Positions 1-7,540 of a stretch of DNA of 62,158 bases are shown here, in pieces. Position numbers and translations under genes: made by a program. Source of the stretch: Nitrospira sp. (GTDB lineage: Bacteria; Nitrospirota; Nitrospiria; Nitrospirales; Nitrospiraceae); assembly GCA_024998685.1 (NCBI GenBank), contig JACOEH010000027.1:1-62158 (forward strand), in the 5' to 3' direction. Under the pieces are notes generated by a model, which did not search any database, was not told where the DNA came from, and was given only the letters and a program-made list of their open reading frames with translations. Within the stretch, counting starts at the first letter, position 1. The number at the start of each line of letters is the position of its first letter.

Positions 1-90
1 CCCTTGCGAGAAGCCCTGCTTGGTCCGGACCGCTTTCAGGTGATTGGAAAACTGACCCGCGTTTGCCTCTCGCCGTGTCACAAGTTGCAT
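1..90 (-). CDS. N-terminus of an XRE-type HTH regulator (partial, runs off the window)
   Basis: Thirty codons can be read on the minus strand from ATG at 90 to the window edge. The end of this stretch (SNHLKAVRTKQGFSQG) looks like the first helix of a Cro/C1-type helix-turn-helix, whose usual form is 'LK..R...GlSQ..LA'. The rest of the protein lies outside the window. It is divergent from the molybdoenzyme gene at 327 across an AT-rich gap, so it could regulate that gene. Some XRE-type proteins carry a molybdate-binding-like domain, but none of that part is visible here. The start codon is uncertain: no clear ribosome-binding site is seen and a GTG three codons on is possible. Confidence 0.4.
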   Translation of the reverse strand, partial: MQLVTRREANAGQFSNHLKAVRTKQGFSQG

Positions 91-326
91 GGCGGCGATG
101 TATAGCAATCACACATTGCATCTGTCAACATATAATTAATCCAGCCTATTTAATTTTCATGTAAAATAATGAAAAACTTTAGTAGTAGTCATAATAATAG
201 TGACGTTTCTTTAGTATCCATAAATATTCTAATCATGATAGGAAATATAAAGATTAATTGGATCAGGGCTTGTAAATAATAAATCATGCTGGTACATGTC
301 CAGATAGCAAGAGCTGTAATCAAGAA
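91..326. promoter_or_regulatory. AT-rich divergent intergenic region
   Basis: About 235 bases between the partial HTH gene (minus) and the molybdoenzyme gene (plus). Positions 125-285 are strikingly AT-rich compared with the GC-rich genes on either side, with many A/T runs and several TAAT-type words. This is the expected place for divergent promoters and regulator binding. I could not pick one convincing -35/-10 pair. Confidence 0.35.
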
Positions 327-1364
327 ATGGCGGATTATCACAACAGGTTTTCGATCCGTCGCCGCGCCCTCCTCAAAGCGTTCGGACTGGGAGCGGTGGT
401 CGGCAGCGTGGGCGGATGCGATGCCGTCGGCGGCGTCTTTGGCCGCATGTTCGCCGTCCCGCCGCGCGAGACGACCTACTTCACGCCCAATGCAACCTTC
501 TACATCGTGAACTACGCTGATGGTGCCGTCTCCGCGTCACGCGAGCTGAATATCGAGCAGTGGAAACTGCACATTACCGGCGCGGTGCACACGCCGATGG
601 CGCTCGGGTGGCGCGATATTTTGAACCGCGATGCCTACGATCAGATTTCCACCCTCATGTGCATCGACACGCTGCCGGGGGGCGACAGCATCGGCACGGC
701 GACCTGGCGCGGCATCTCGCTCAAACAACTGCTCATCGACTGCGGAGCGGATGCCGACACCGCGCGCGATGTCGTCTTTCGCGGCATCGACGGCTACGAC
801 GACAGTATTCCGTTCACCCGAGCGATGCAGGACGACGTGATGCTGGCCTTCCTGATGAACGGGGAGAAACTGCCGCAAGCCCATGGATTCCCGCTCCGCC
901 TGCTGGTGCCGGGGCTCTACGGCATCAAGAATGTGAAGTGGATCGTGGAAATTGAAGTCTATCCGGGCGACTACAAGGGCTACTGGCAACGGAAGGGCTG
1001 GACCGACGACGGCACGATCAAGATTTTCTCACGCATCGATTCGCCCGGCCATTATCAACCCCTGCGCGGACCGGAGCACACACTCCGCGGCATCGCCTTC
1101 GGCGGCCCCAACAGCATCAGCAAAGTTGAACTAAGCTTCGATGCAGGCCGTACTTGGAACGAGTGCCTAGTTGAACCATCCATGTCTCCCTATTCCTGGG
1201 TGATCTGGACCTACACGTGGCGCCCGCCGGCGCCGGGGAAATTCCAAACTGTCGTCCGCGCCACGGACACAACGGGTCAACTGCAAATTGCGGAGATTGT
1301 GAGACCGCAGCCGGCCGGCGCGAGCGGATATCACACGATCGTCTCGGAAGTAACAGAACTCTGA
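327..1364 (+). CDS. Sulfite-oxidase-family molybdopterin oxidoreductase, Tat-exported
   Basis: The 345-residue protein has a twin-arginine type leader (SIRRRALLKAFGLGA) followed by a GGC that could be a lipid-attachment cysteine, so it is probably exported already folded. Residues about 70-215 form the oxidoreductase molybdopterin domain; the cysteine in STLMCIDTLPGG is the expected molybdenum ligand, and GFPLRLLVPGLYGIKNVKW is a typical cofactor-binding stretch. Residues about 250-325 (LRGIAFGGPNSISKVELSFD, then WRPPAPGKFQTVVRA) match the Mo-cofactor dimerisation domain of sulfite oxidases. The likely role is periplasmic oxidation or reduction of a small oxyanion or sulfoxide; the substrate cannot be read from sequence. 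It stands alone, with no cytochrome partner next to it. The ATG at 327 is used although its ribosome site is weak. Confidence 0.88.
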   Translation: MADYHNRFSIRRRALLKAFGLGAVVGSVGGCDAVGGVFGRMFAVPPRETTYFTPNATFYIVNYADGAVSASRELNIEQWKLHITGAVHTPMALGWRDILNRDAYDQISTLMCIDTLPGGDSIGTATWRGISLKQLLIDCGADADTARDVVFRGIDGYDDSIPFTRAMQDDVMLAFLMNGEKLPQAHGFPLRLLVPGLYGIKNVKWIVEIEVYPGDYKGYWQRKGWTDDGTIKIFSRIDSPGHYQPLRGPEHTLRGIAFGGPNSISKVELSFDAGRTWNECLVEPSMSPYSWVIWTYTWRPPAPGKFQTVVRATDTTGQLQIAEIVRPQPAGASGYHTIVSEVTEL

Positions 1365-1419
1365 AAACCGGGGGCGCCCTTACGTGTATCCTCGGTTTTC
1401 TGGTAGTGAGGCTCATACT

Positions 1420-2238
1420 ATGGCAGCAAGTCATGACGACTCCTCGCCAACCTTGCGCGACCAACACGGACGCTGGCCGTGGGCCGAATCCGTGGAAGAC
1501 TTCCGTCGCAATCTCGCGGCTGTTCAGGCAGGCATCGTAGCGGCATGCCGGCGGGTCGGGCGCGATCCTGCCGGCGTGCGTGTGCTGCCCGTGAGCAAGA
1601 CTGTGGACGAAGAGCGGATTCGTTTGTCCTATGCCGCGGGCTGCCGCCTGCTCGGCGAAAACAAGGTACAGGAGGCGTATCGCAAATGGAACGCCATGGC
1701 CGATCTTGCCGACCTGCGCTGGTCGGTGATCGGTCATTTGCAGACGAATAAGGCCAAGTTGGTGGCGCGGTTTGCTGCCGAGTTTCAAGCGCTGGACAGT
1801 CTGCATGTGGCAGAGACACTGGAGCGGCGATTGCAGGCCGAAGGCCGCGCACTTGATGTCTTGGTGCAGGTCAATACATCGGGTGAGTCCAGCAAGTATG
1901 GCCTGCAGCCAAAGGAAGTGGCCGCCTTTCTTCAGGCTCTCCCGGCGTTCTCGGCGCTGCGAGTACGCGGTTTCATGACGCTGGCGCTGCTGTCCGCCGA
2001 TGCCGCGCAGGTACGTCAGTGTTTCGTGCGGTTGCGTGAGCTGCGCGACCGGCTGCGCCAGGAGGCGCCGGATGGAATCGGGCTGGACGAACTGTCCATG
2101 GGCATGTCCGGCGACTACGAGATCGCCATTGAGGAAGGGGCCACGATCGTGCGCGTGGGACAAGCAATCTATGGTGCGCGGTCTACGCCCGACGCCCATT
2201 ACTGGCCGACGGCAGGAACTGAGGAACCGCATTCATGA
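1420..2238 (+). CDS. YggS/PLPBP-family pyridoxal-phosphate homeostasis protein
   Basis: This 272-residue protein belongs to the YggS/PROSC family, cytoplasmic single-domain PLP carriers that keep vitamin B6 and amino-acid pools balanced. The diagnostic stretches are present: RVLPVSKTVDEERI with the PLP-binding lysine, LLGENKVQEAY, WSVIGHLQTNKAK, VLVQVNTSGESSKYG, RGFMTLAL and ELSMGMSGDYEIAIEEGATIVRVG. ATG 1420 is chosen over an in-frame GTG at 1384 because GAGG lies eight bases before it. The N-terminus is some 20 residues longer than in the E. coli protein. The stop overlaps an ATG in the sequence ATGA, so translational coupling to something downstream is possible. Confidence 0.93.
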   Translation: MAASHDDSSPTLRDQHGRWPWAESVEDFRRNLAAVQAGIVAACRRVGRDPAGVRVLPVSKTVDEERIRLSYAAGCRLLGENKVQEAYRKWNAMADLADLRWSVIGHLQTNKAKLVARFAAEFQALDSLHVAETLERRLQAEGRALDVLVQVNTSGESSKYGLQPKEVAAFLQALPAFSALRVRGFMTLALLSADAAQVRQCFVRLRELRDRLRQEAPDGIGLDELSMGMSGDYEIAIEEGATIVRVGQAIYGARSTPDAHYWPTAGTEEPHS

Positions 2239-2360
2239 GTTCGGCCTTGCTTCAGTTCCTTTGCAACGTCATCCGCTGGAGGGACTTCACGTGGCCGATC
2301 AAAGGCTACGGCGTGAATGTTTCCGTCAAAGAGCGCGCCTCACACAGATTGCCTCCGTAA
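2235..2360 (+). CDS. Possible 41-residue ORF coupled to the YggS-like gene
   Basis: The ATG overlaps the stop of the preceding gene (ATGA) and opens a 41-codon frame ending at 2360, just before the ribosome site of the membrane-protein gene at 2390. The product is basic, with FTWPIKGYGVNVSVKERAS in the middle, and resembles nothing I know. It may be a real coupled small protein or simply a leader between two genes. Only its position supports it. Confidence 0.2.
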   Translation: MSSALLQFLCNVIRWRDFTWPIKGYGVNVSVKERASHRLPP

Positions 2361-2389
2361 GCTTCTCTCTCGGCTGTCGGAGTAAACTC

Positions 2390-2764
2390 TTGGATTCACT
2401 TGTCACCTGGACAAAGGTCGTGTACGCCCTTCACGCGTTCAGCCTGCTGACCGGCATCATCGGCACGGCCACGGTGGTCGGCGCATTCCTCACCGGCTGG
2501 CCTTCGATCATCGCGGTCATTCTGAACTACATCAAGCGGCGCGAGGCTCGCGGCACCTGGCTCGAATCGCATTTTCGCTGGCAGATCCGAACGTTTTGGT
2601 TCGGCCTGCTCTGGATCTCCCTCTGCGTGGTCTTCATCATCGCGACCTTCGGAATCGGTCTCCTGTTCATGTGGTTACCGATCACTCTGGTCGGACTCTG
2701 GTTCGTGTACCGGATCGTTCGTGGCTGGGTGACTCTTAGCGACGGTCGGCCGATGTATATGTAA
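2390..2764 (+). CDS. Small inner-membrane protein, COG3671/DUF4870-like
   Basis: The 124-residue protein has three hydrophobic segments (about residues 5-35, 63-88, 90-110). It contains the hallmark GTWLESHFRWQIRTFWFGLL and ends in WFVYRIVRGWVTLSDGRPMYM, which is the pattern of the small membrane proteins grouped as COG3671. Their function is unknown. The start is placed at TTG 2390 because GGAG lies seven bases upstream at 2379-2382 and homologues begin with a residue pattern like LVTWTKVVYALHAFSLLTG. Longer upstream reading in this frame overlaps the YggS-like gene and has different composition, so it is not used. Confidence 0.72.
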   Translation: MDSLVTWTKVVYALHAFSLLTGIIGTATVVGAFLTGWPSIIAVILNYIKRREARGTWLESHFRWQIRTFWFGLLWISLCVVFIIATFGIGLLFMWLPITLVGLWFVYRIVRGWVTLSDGRPMYM

Positions 2765-2785
2765 GCATAGCGGGCATCATGCTCA

Positions 2786-3001
2786 TTAATGATCAGGTCG
2801 AGGCGGCCGACTGGAGGGTATGGCGTTCTTCCTCTGCCATACTTCGAGCGCCGCGTGAAGGATGAGCACCGTGTTGTAAATTAAATCGCGTTCGCTGTCC
2901 GCGAGCGGCTTACCGGCAAGGAGATGCCGTTCGATCGGCGCGCAGCTCGAAACAAAACGAACCACTGAGCGTGCGAATGCTACTTGAGTGTAGTCGGCCA
3001 T
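2786..3001 (-). CDS. Small hypothetical cytoplasmic protein
   Basis: The 71-residue product starts MADYTQVAFARSVVRF and is predicted to be mainly helical, with no membrane segment and a Pro/Arg-rich tail. ATG 3001 is preferred over an upstream in-frame ATG at 3094 because GAGG lies just before it. It is convergent with the membrane-protein gene ending at 2764. I do not recognise a family; the coding appearance and ribosome site are the only support. Confidence 0.45.
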   Translation of the reverse strand: MADYTQVAFARSVVRFVSSCAPIERHLLAGKPLADSERDLIYNTVLILHAALEVWQRKNAIPSSRPPRPDH

Positions 3002-3203
3002 AATACCTCGTGGGTTGGGTGGCGCTGTACCACACACCACCGGTTTGGCCGTCGATGTTCTGGCGGCTGAAAATGCTTTGGGGGTGGTCGTCACAAGCCG
3101 GCACGTTGATGAGGTGGATTGGCGAGTTCATCGAAGAACCCCAAGTAGAGGAGTGGCCTCGCTTCGATCGTGAGCCGATTTCTGTCCAGCTACAGTTAAA
3201 CGA

Positions 3204-3509
3204 TCATGGATATTTCTCTTCGACGGTTATGTCCCTATACTTCGAAATCTGAATTCGCTTGCCGGGATTTTCATGAACCTTCTTGATGACCTTCTCTTCT
3301 ACGAATCGCCGCAACTCCTCGATGGAAATGCGGGCAGCTAAAAACTCCCGGTTAATGACGAGGTGCCAGGACAGCTTGCCGACACCACTGTTAAATGTAA
3401 AAGTCGGTCTTATAGCCTGACTGAACTTCACGTCTACGAATTGCTTTTCTAGACATTCCCGTATGGCCTGAATTTTTATCGGGTCACTTTCACATTTACC
3501 ACTGTCCAT
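3204..3509 (-). CDS. Hypothetical protein, about 101 residues
   Basis: From ATG 3509 the product reads as a globular alpha/beta protein with alternating short strands and helices (for example SWHLVINREFLAARISIEEL, then RRFVEEKVIKKVHENPGKR). No membrane segment or known motif is visible. Two in-frame ATGs lie close together (3521 and 3509); 3509 is chosen because the sequence around the first one supplies a GGAG at a good distance. It is divergent from the broken XRE regulator at 3556. No function is proposed. Confidence 0.5.
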   Translation of the reverse strand: MDSGKCESDPIKIQAIRECLEKQFVDVKFSQAIRPTFTFNSGVGKLSWHLVINREFLAARISIEELRRFVEEKVIKKVHENPGKRIQISKYRDITVEEKYP

Positions 3510-3555
3510 GGATTGCTCCATCAAGAAAGGCGGTATGTTACCGGCATACGTTACC

Positions 3556-3767
3556 ATGAGCGTTCGGACTATACGAGAAGAAAAAGAGCTGTCATTTCGG
3601 AGATAGCGGGAAAGGCAAGATGGGCTCCGTACCTCTGTCATGTCGAAAACGGCATGGCCGATCCTTCATTGAGTTCGCTCAGGCGCTTGGCGAAGGCAGC
3701 AACAGTGTTCCACGAAGCCCCGCGCTGCACAGAATCCTCACCGGATCGAACGTTGCAGCTTGCCTGA
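3556..3767 (+). pseudogene. Frameshifted XRE-family HTH regulator
   Basis: Two reading frames join into one helix-turn-helix protein. Frame one runs from ATG 3556 as MSVRTIREEKELSFR and then meets a stop at 3604. The next frame continues from 3600 as EIAGKARWAPYLCHVENGMA and then DPSLSSLRRLAKA. Together these match the Cro/C1 HTH consensus (REIAEKAG.SPSYLS.IENG...PSL.TL..LAKAL). The break is explained by loss of one G in what would have been a GGG run at about 3600, and one codon also seems missing between P and Y in the turn. It may be a true pseudogene or a single-base sequence error. Its position inside a region of small, unrecognised genes fits decay. Confidence 0.6.
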
Positions 3768-3786
3768 AATTCCATGGAAGGTTCTT

Positions 3787-3810
3787 GAGCCGGCGACCCG
3801 ATTGAACGGG
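3787..3810 (-). repeat. Copy of the tRNA-Thr 3' end (possible attachment-site remnant)
   Basis: The 24 bases match positions 7370-7394, the T-arm and acceptor end of the intact tRNA-Thr, with a single base missing (CCCG here, CCCGG there) and in the same orientation. A displaced tRNA 3' end lying on the 3' side of an intact tRNA gene is the usual trace of an element that integrated into that tRNA. No integrase gene is visible between the two copies, so any island has decayed. Confidence 0.5.
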
Positions 3811-4101
3811 AAACCAGTCATCGGTTCGGCCCTGATGCTTGCCTCACCGATTCCTACGAAGTGGGCCAGCCCCGCTTTTCGTATCAACGGACAGTTCGAT
3901 CATACGGATACGGGGCAATTCTCTATGCAAGTTGACGGATCGCCGCTATTTCATCGACCACAGGCATGTTATTGCCCATGATGGCGATGCCTGATTGGAT
4001 GGATTTCGCGAGAGATAAACGGCCCAATCCCCTGTATTTCAGCGAATTCTTCCCGGACAAGGTGTGAACCTTGTGATGTACGAAGGAGGGATTAGGCCCT
4101 G
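3811..4101. other. Stretch without a confident gene; short ORF debris
   Basis: Just inside the putative island edge. The only readable piece is a 29-codon plus-strand frame at 3978-4067 (..PDWMDFARDKRPNPLYFSEFF..), which looks protein-like but has no proper beginning. It is best treated as a fragment of a lost gene. Confidence 0.3.
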
Positions 4102-4239
4102 TTATTCACCAAGCAAGGCAGCAAGGTGCTCAACCTTTCCACTCAAGATTTCCGTTTCGTCATCAGAAAGATCACCCTTTTCGAGAATCTCCCTGCTGGT
4201 GAAGATATATTCGTAGACACTATGTTGGTATTCAACCAC
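4102..4239 (-). CDS. Possible 45-residue small acidic protein
   Basis: A GTG at 4239 is preceded by AGGAG at 4248-4252 (eight-base spacing) and opens a 45-codon frame to TAA at 4102. The product is acidic and helical (EYIFTSREILEKGDLSDDET, then EILSGKVEHLAALLGE), without membrane segments. Such composition is protein-like, unlike the random frames nearby. Small acidic partners of toxins look like this, but no toxin gene is adjacent. No family recognised. Confidence 0.42.
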   Translation of the reverse strand: MVEYQHSVYEYIFTSREILEKGDLSDDETEILSGKVEHLAALLGE

Positions 4240-4800
4240 AGCTCTGACTCCTATTTGTGTATTATTTGTTGATAGGACATCGCTGGTTTGCCACTGAGCA
4301 ACTAAAGTTCACCGCATAAGGCATGCCACTCAGCATTATTGCTCGCATCTATTTCTCAGCTTGAGCAAGTAACTGAAATTTCTGTAATCCATCAAAATCA
4401 ATCTCGTGACGGACGGTCGTTCATGCACTGGATGGTGTAGAACATGTATGTCATTCCATACATGCGACGGGAATGGAGTCCGGTCAAACGTGGCACGGCT
4501 CAGCATGCCATTGCATTTTGGGTATTGATCGATAAGATGAAGTAGGTTGCATAGATGGACAAACGAGTAAAAGCTGAAAAATGACATGCACCTGGAATGG
4601 TATAGCTTTAGATACATCGCTTCTGGATGAGGAACACCTAGGGGGGTACCTAGTTTCATCTATTGTTGTCCTCTCCTGATAATTACCATAAGCATTTAAA
4701 CGTGTCGTTCTTTTTACGCGTCGATTTAAACGCGAATTCGGCATGATGGGTGCCCGAATGCGAGAACTAATCCGTTGACCGCCAATTCCGAAATCAAGTA
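4240..4800. other. AT-richer stretch without a convincing gene
   Basis: Open frames here on the minus strand (for example 4336-4659) have erratic composition, many Cys/His/Trp/Arg residues and no ribosome site, so they are not called. The base composition is lower in GC than the flanking core genes, which fits a horizontally acquired or decaying segment. Confidence 0.3.
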
Positions 4801-5130
4801 ATGTTTCTTATGCTTCAGATGGACCCAAGGCTATTTCCATCTTCATCTCGGGGAGTAGGTTTAACGTTTCTTGTCGTCTTGATTTGTTTCTGCGTGATAG
4901 TGCAAATGCTGGGAACGCCGGTCGCGCTCACCACTTTGCTGATGGCAGATACGTCAATGGGATCTGTCTGCGATGACTCGATTCCACCGGTAAAGCTGGA
5001 TCTCGAATTACTTAGCTGTGCGCTACTGCACGAGAATACCGAGCACTCATCTTATTCCCAGTTCTTTGAGACTTCAGCCTTTCACCCTCCTCAGGTAGAG
5101 CCAACACTCTCATCGCGTTTATACCAATAG
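4801..5130 (+). CDS. Possible small exported or membrane-anchored hypothetical protein
   Basis: A 109-residue frame with a basic start and one hydrophobic segment at about residues 18-40 (GVGLTFLVVLICFCVIVQML), followed by a polar tail. This could be a signal anchor. No ribosome site stands out and no family is recognised. It lies 180 bases upstream of the ABC transporter in the same direction. It may equally be a chance frame. Confidence 0.33.
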   Translation: MFLMLQMDPRLFPSSSRGVGLTFLVVLICFCVIVQMLGTPVALTTLLMADTSMGSVCDDSIPPVKLDLELLSCALLHENTEHSSYSQFFETSAFHPPQVEPTLSSRLYQ

Positions 5131-5311
5131 ACGGATGATAAAGGACACGTCTCCTTAGCTCTTGCTCATGGCCGCCTTGCTGATCATGTCGTTGCGCCCA
5201 GGGCCACCACCTTCCACGCGCTAGAGCGTGAGCACGTCGCAAAAGCGACGAGCATCTCAAAAGGACAGCATCGGATGCCTGAGCTTGTAATCCTATATAT
5301 AAGGTTCTTTC

Positions 5312-7141
5312 ATGTGGCTACTCATTAAACGACTTCATGCATTGTTGAACCTCAAGGAGCGGCGTCTCTCCTATGCGCTGCTTGGACTCATGGTTCTAGC
5401 CGGCCTCGTGGATGCGCTGGGCATTTCTTCAGTCCTACCCTTTATGGCCGTGGTGGGAAACCCTGATTTGATTCAGACCAATCCATGGATGTACCACCTC
5501 TATACCGCGTTGCAGTTTGAGTCCGTCAACACCTTTCTTGTTGCATTGGGCTCAGCGGCGCTGGTGATCATGGTCTTGAGCAACGCCGTGTCGCTCGCCA
5601 GCATCTCGGCCATCTTATGGTTTTCCTATAATCTGGGGCACAGCTTTTCCACGCAGATTCTTTCGAACTATGTGCGACAGCCATACGCATATTTTTTAGA
5701 ACACAATAGTTCAAACCTGGTCTTGAATTGTACCGATGATGTGACTCGTGTGACGAATAACGTTGTTGTTCCGATATTGCAGGCCCTGGCAAAGGTCATC
5801 ATCGCAACCTGCCTTCTGCTTCTTGTGATATGGATCGATCCGTGGCTGGCCGTCCTGTTCGGAACGGTGATCGGAACCATCTACGTCGTCGTGTTTCTGA
5901 ATATCCGTCACAAGGTGACCAATCTTGGAAGAGCCAGTAAAGAGGCGCAGAAGGAACGCTTTCGACTCGCTACCGAGATCTTGCATGGTATCAAGGAGCT
6001 CAAGATCCTGGGGCAAGATGAAGCCTATCAGGATCGGTTCGCCAGGTATTCGGCGTTGTATGCGAGGAATCAATGGGCGAGCACCACTCTGAGCCAGGTA
6101 CCGCGATACGCCATTGAAAGCATTGCATTTGGATCGGTGATTCTGCTGGTGCTTTATCTACTTGCGACCCATCAGGATTTCAAAGAAGCGATTCCCTTAA
6201 TGGCGCTTTATGCATTTACAGCCTATCGCCTGCTGCCGGCATTCCAGCAGATCTTTGGAAGCGCTACGACTATACGGTTCAATCTGGCCTCGCTGGAATC
6301 CGTTGAGGAAAAGCTGAAAACGATTGTAAGAGCACCGGGGCCGGAAGCCCAGCCGATCGTGGAAGTCAATCCAACGTTGCCGGTGAACAGGGATATCGGG
6401 CCCTTACGGCAAGAAATTGTCTTAGAGAATCTGGTCTTTCAGTATTCCAATACCGCCACGCCTCTTCTCAACGATCTGAATCTCACCATACAGCGTAATA
6501 CGACGGTGGCCATCGTTGGGAGTTCGGGAGGAGGCAAGACGACGATTGTTGATATTATTTTGGGGTTACTTGAACCGCAAGGCGGCTCCTTGTTAGTGGA
6601 TGGGACTCCGATTACTTCAGGCAATGTGGCATCGTGGCAGAAACACCTGGGGTATGTTCCACAACACATCTATTTATCCGACGACACCCTGGCGGCGAAC
6701 ATCGCATTCGGCGTAGCTCCAAGACACTGGGATATCGATCGCGTGGAGTGTGCGGCCCAGATCGCCAATCTTCATGAGTTCGTTGTCGGGGAGCTGCCAG
6801 ATGGCTATAGAACTATGGTGGGCGAACATGGCGTGAGACTCAGCGGCGGCCAGCGGCAACGCATCGGCATCGCCCGGGCCTTGTATAGTGATCCGGATGT
6901 CCTGATTCTTGACGAAGCGACAAGTGCGTTGGATAGCCTGACCGAAGATGCGGTGACGGAAGCGCTCCGAACAATCTTCCATCAGAAAACGATCATTATG
7001 ATCGCCCATCGTCTGAGGACGGTTCAACAAGCAGACATCATTTATCTGCTGGAGAACGGATCTCTTGCCGATCAGGGAACTTACGCGGAACTTCTTGATA
7101 GGAGCGATATATTTCGTCGCATGGCAAGCGGAAGGGCTTAG
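5312..7141 (+). CDS. PglK/MsbA-like ABC transporter (membrane domain fused to ATPase)
   Basis: A 609-residue half transporter. Residues about 1-330 hold six membrane helices of the type IV exporter fold and about 365-600 the ATPase. Walker A is GSSGGGKTT, the Q-loop region is LGYVPQHIYLSDD, the signature is LSGGQRQRIGIARAL, Walker B is VLILDEATSALD and the H-loop is MIAHRL. The beginning (ALLGLMVLAGLVDALGISSV) and overall layout most resemble PglK-type flippases, which move lipid-linked oligosaccharides across the inner membrane; lipid or polysaccharide export is therefore the likely role. No glycosyltransferase cluster is adjacent. It is the only large intact gene between the tRNA-Thr fragment and tRNA-Thr, so it may be cargo of an old island. 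Confidence 0.85.
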   Translation: MWLLIKRLHALLNLKERRLSYALLGLMVLAGLVDALGISSVLPFMAVVGNPDLIQTNPWMYHLYTALQFESVNTFLVALGSAALVIMVLSNAVSLASISAILWFSYNLGHSFSTQILSNYVRQPYAYFLEHNSSNLVLNCTDDVTRVTNNVVVPILQALAKVIIATCLLLLVIWIDPWLAVLFGTVIGTIYVVVFLNIRHKVTNLGRASKEAQKERFRLATEILHGIKELKILGQDEAYQDRFARYSALYARNQWASTTLSQVPRYAIESIAFGSVILLVLYLLATHQDFKEAIPLMALYAFTAYRLLPAFQQIFGSATTIRFNLASLESVEEKLKTIVRAPGPEAQPIVEVNPTLPVNRDIGPLRQEIVLENLVFQYSNTATPLLNDLNLTIQRNTTVAIVGSSGGGKTTIVDIILGLLEPQGGSLLVDGTPITSGNVASWQKHLGYVPQHIYLSDDTLAANIAFGVAPRHWDIDRVECAAQIANLHEFVVGELPDGYRTMVGEHGVRLSGGQRQRIGIARALYSDPDVLILDEATSALDSLTEDAVTEALRTIFHQKTIIMIAHRLRTVQQADIIYLLENGSLADQGTYAELLDRSDIFRRMASGRA

Positions 7142-7367
7142 AACCTATCTGAAGTTGCTTTCAAGAGCTCAGCAAGCTCATGCGGTAGAGACCGGTATGA
7201 TAGCCGTCGCGCTGACACGTCTTACGCATAGATTCGATCTAAGGCTTGGGTTTTTCTCCCTTCACCGCCGCCGACAATGGTTACACTTTCTGTTACATCA
7301 AGGGCGCTGATGTAAGAGAGGCACAGAGAGAGTGACAACGAACTGGTTGGAATCTCGCAGGTATATA

Positions 7368-7443
7368 TGGAGCCGGCGACCCGGATTGAACGGGCGACCT
7401 GCGGTTTACGAAACCGCTGCTCTACCAACTGAGCTACGCCGGC
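7368..7443 (-). tRNA. tRNA-Thr (anticodon CGU)
   Basis: The minus strand folds as a full cloverleaf: acceptor GCCGGCG pairs with CGCCGGC, D-arm GCTC/GAGC, anticodon stem GCGGT/ACCGC with loop TTCGTAA (anticodon CGT), and a T-arm with TTCAATC loop. The discriminator is T and CCA is encoded at 7368-7370. The 3' half is duplicated at 3787-3810. Confidence 0.95.
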
Positions 7444-7540
7444 ACCTTCGGTCAGACAGGAGAAAGACAGGATGAAACCTTGCCCGGCATGATAACGACC
7501 ACCGGCGAGCCTGTCAATGAAGCAGACCGGCTCATCTCAT

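Noticed and set aside
1117-2232. 371-codon open frame on the minus strand
   Set aside because: Antisense to the molybdoenzyme end and the YggS-like gene; Arg/His/Ser-rich and without motifs, a by-product of high-GC codon use.
4336-4659. 107-codon minus-strand frame in the AT-rich stretch
   Set aside because: No ribosome site, irregular residue use and no recognisable fold.
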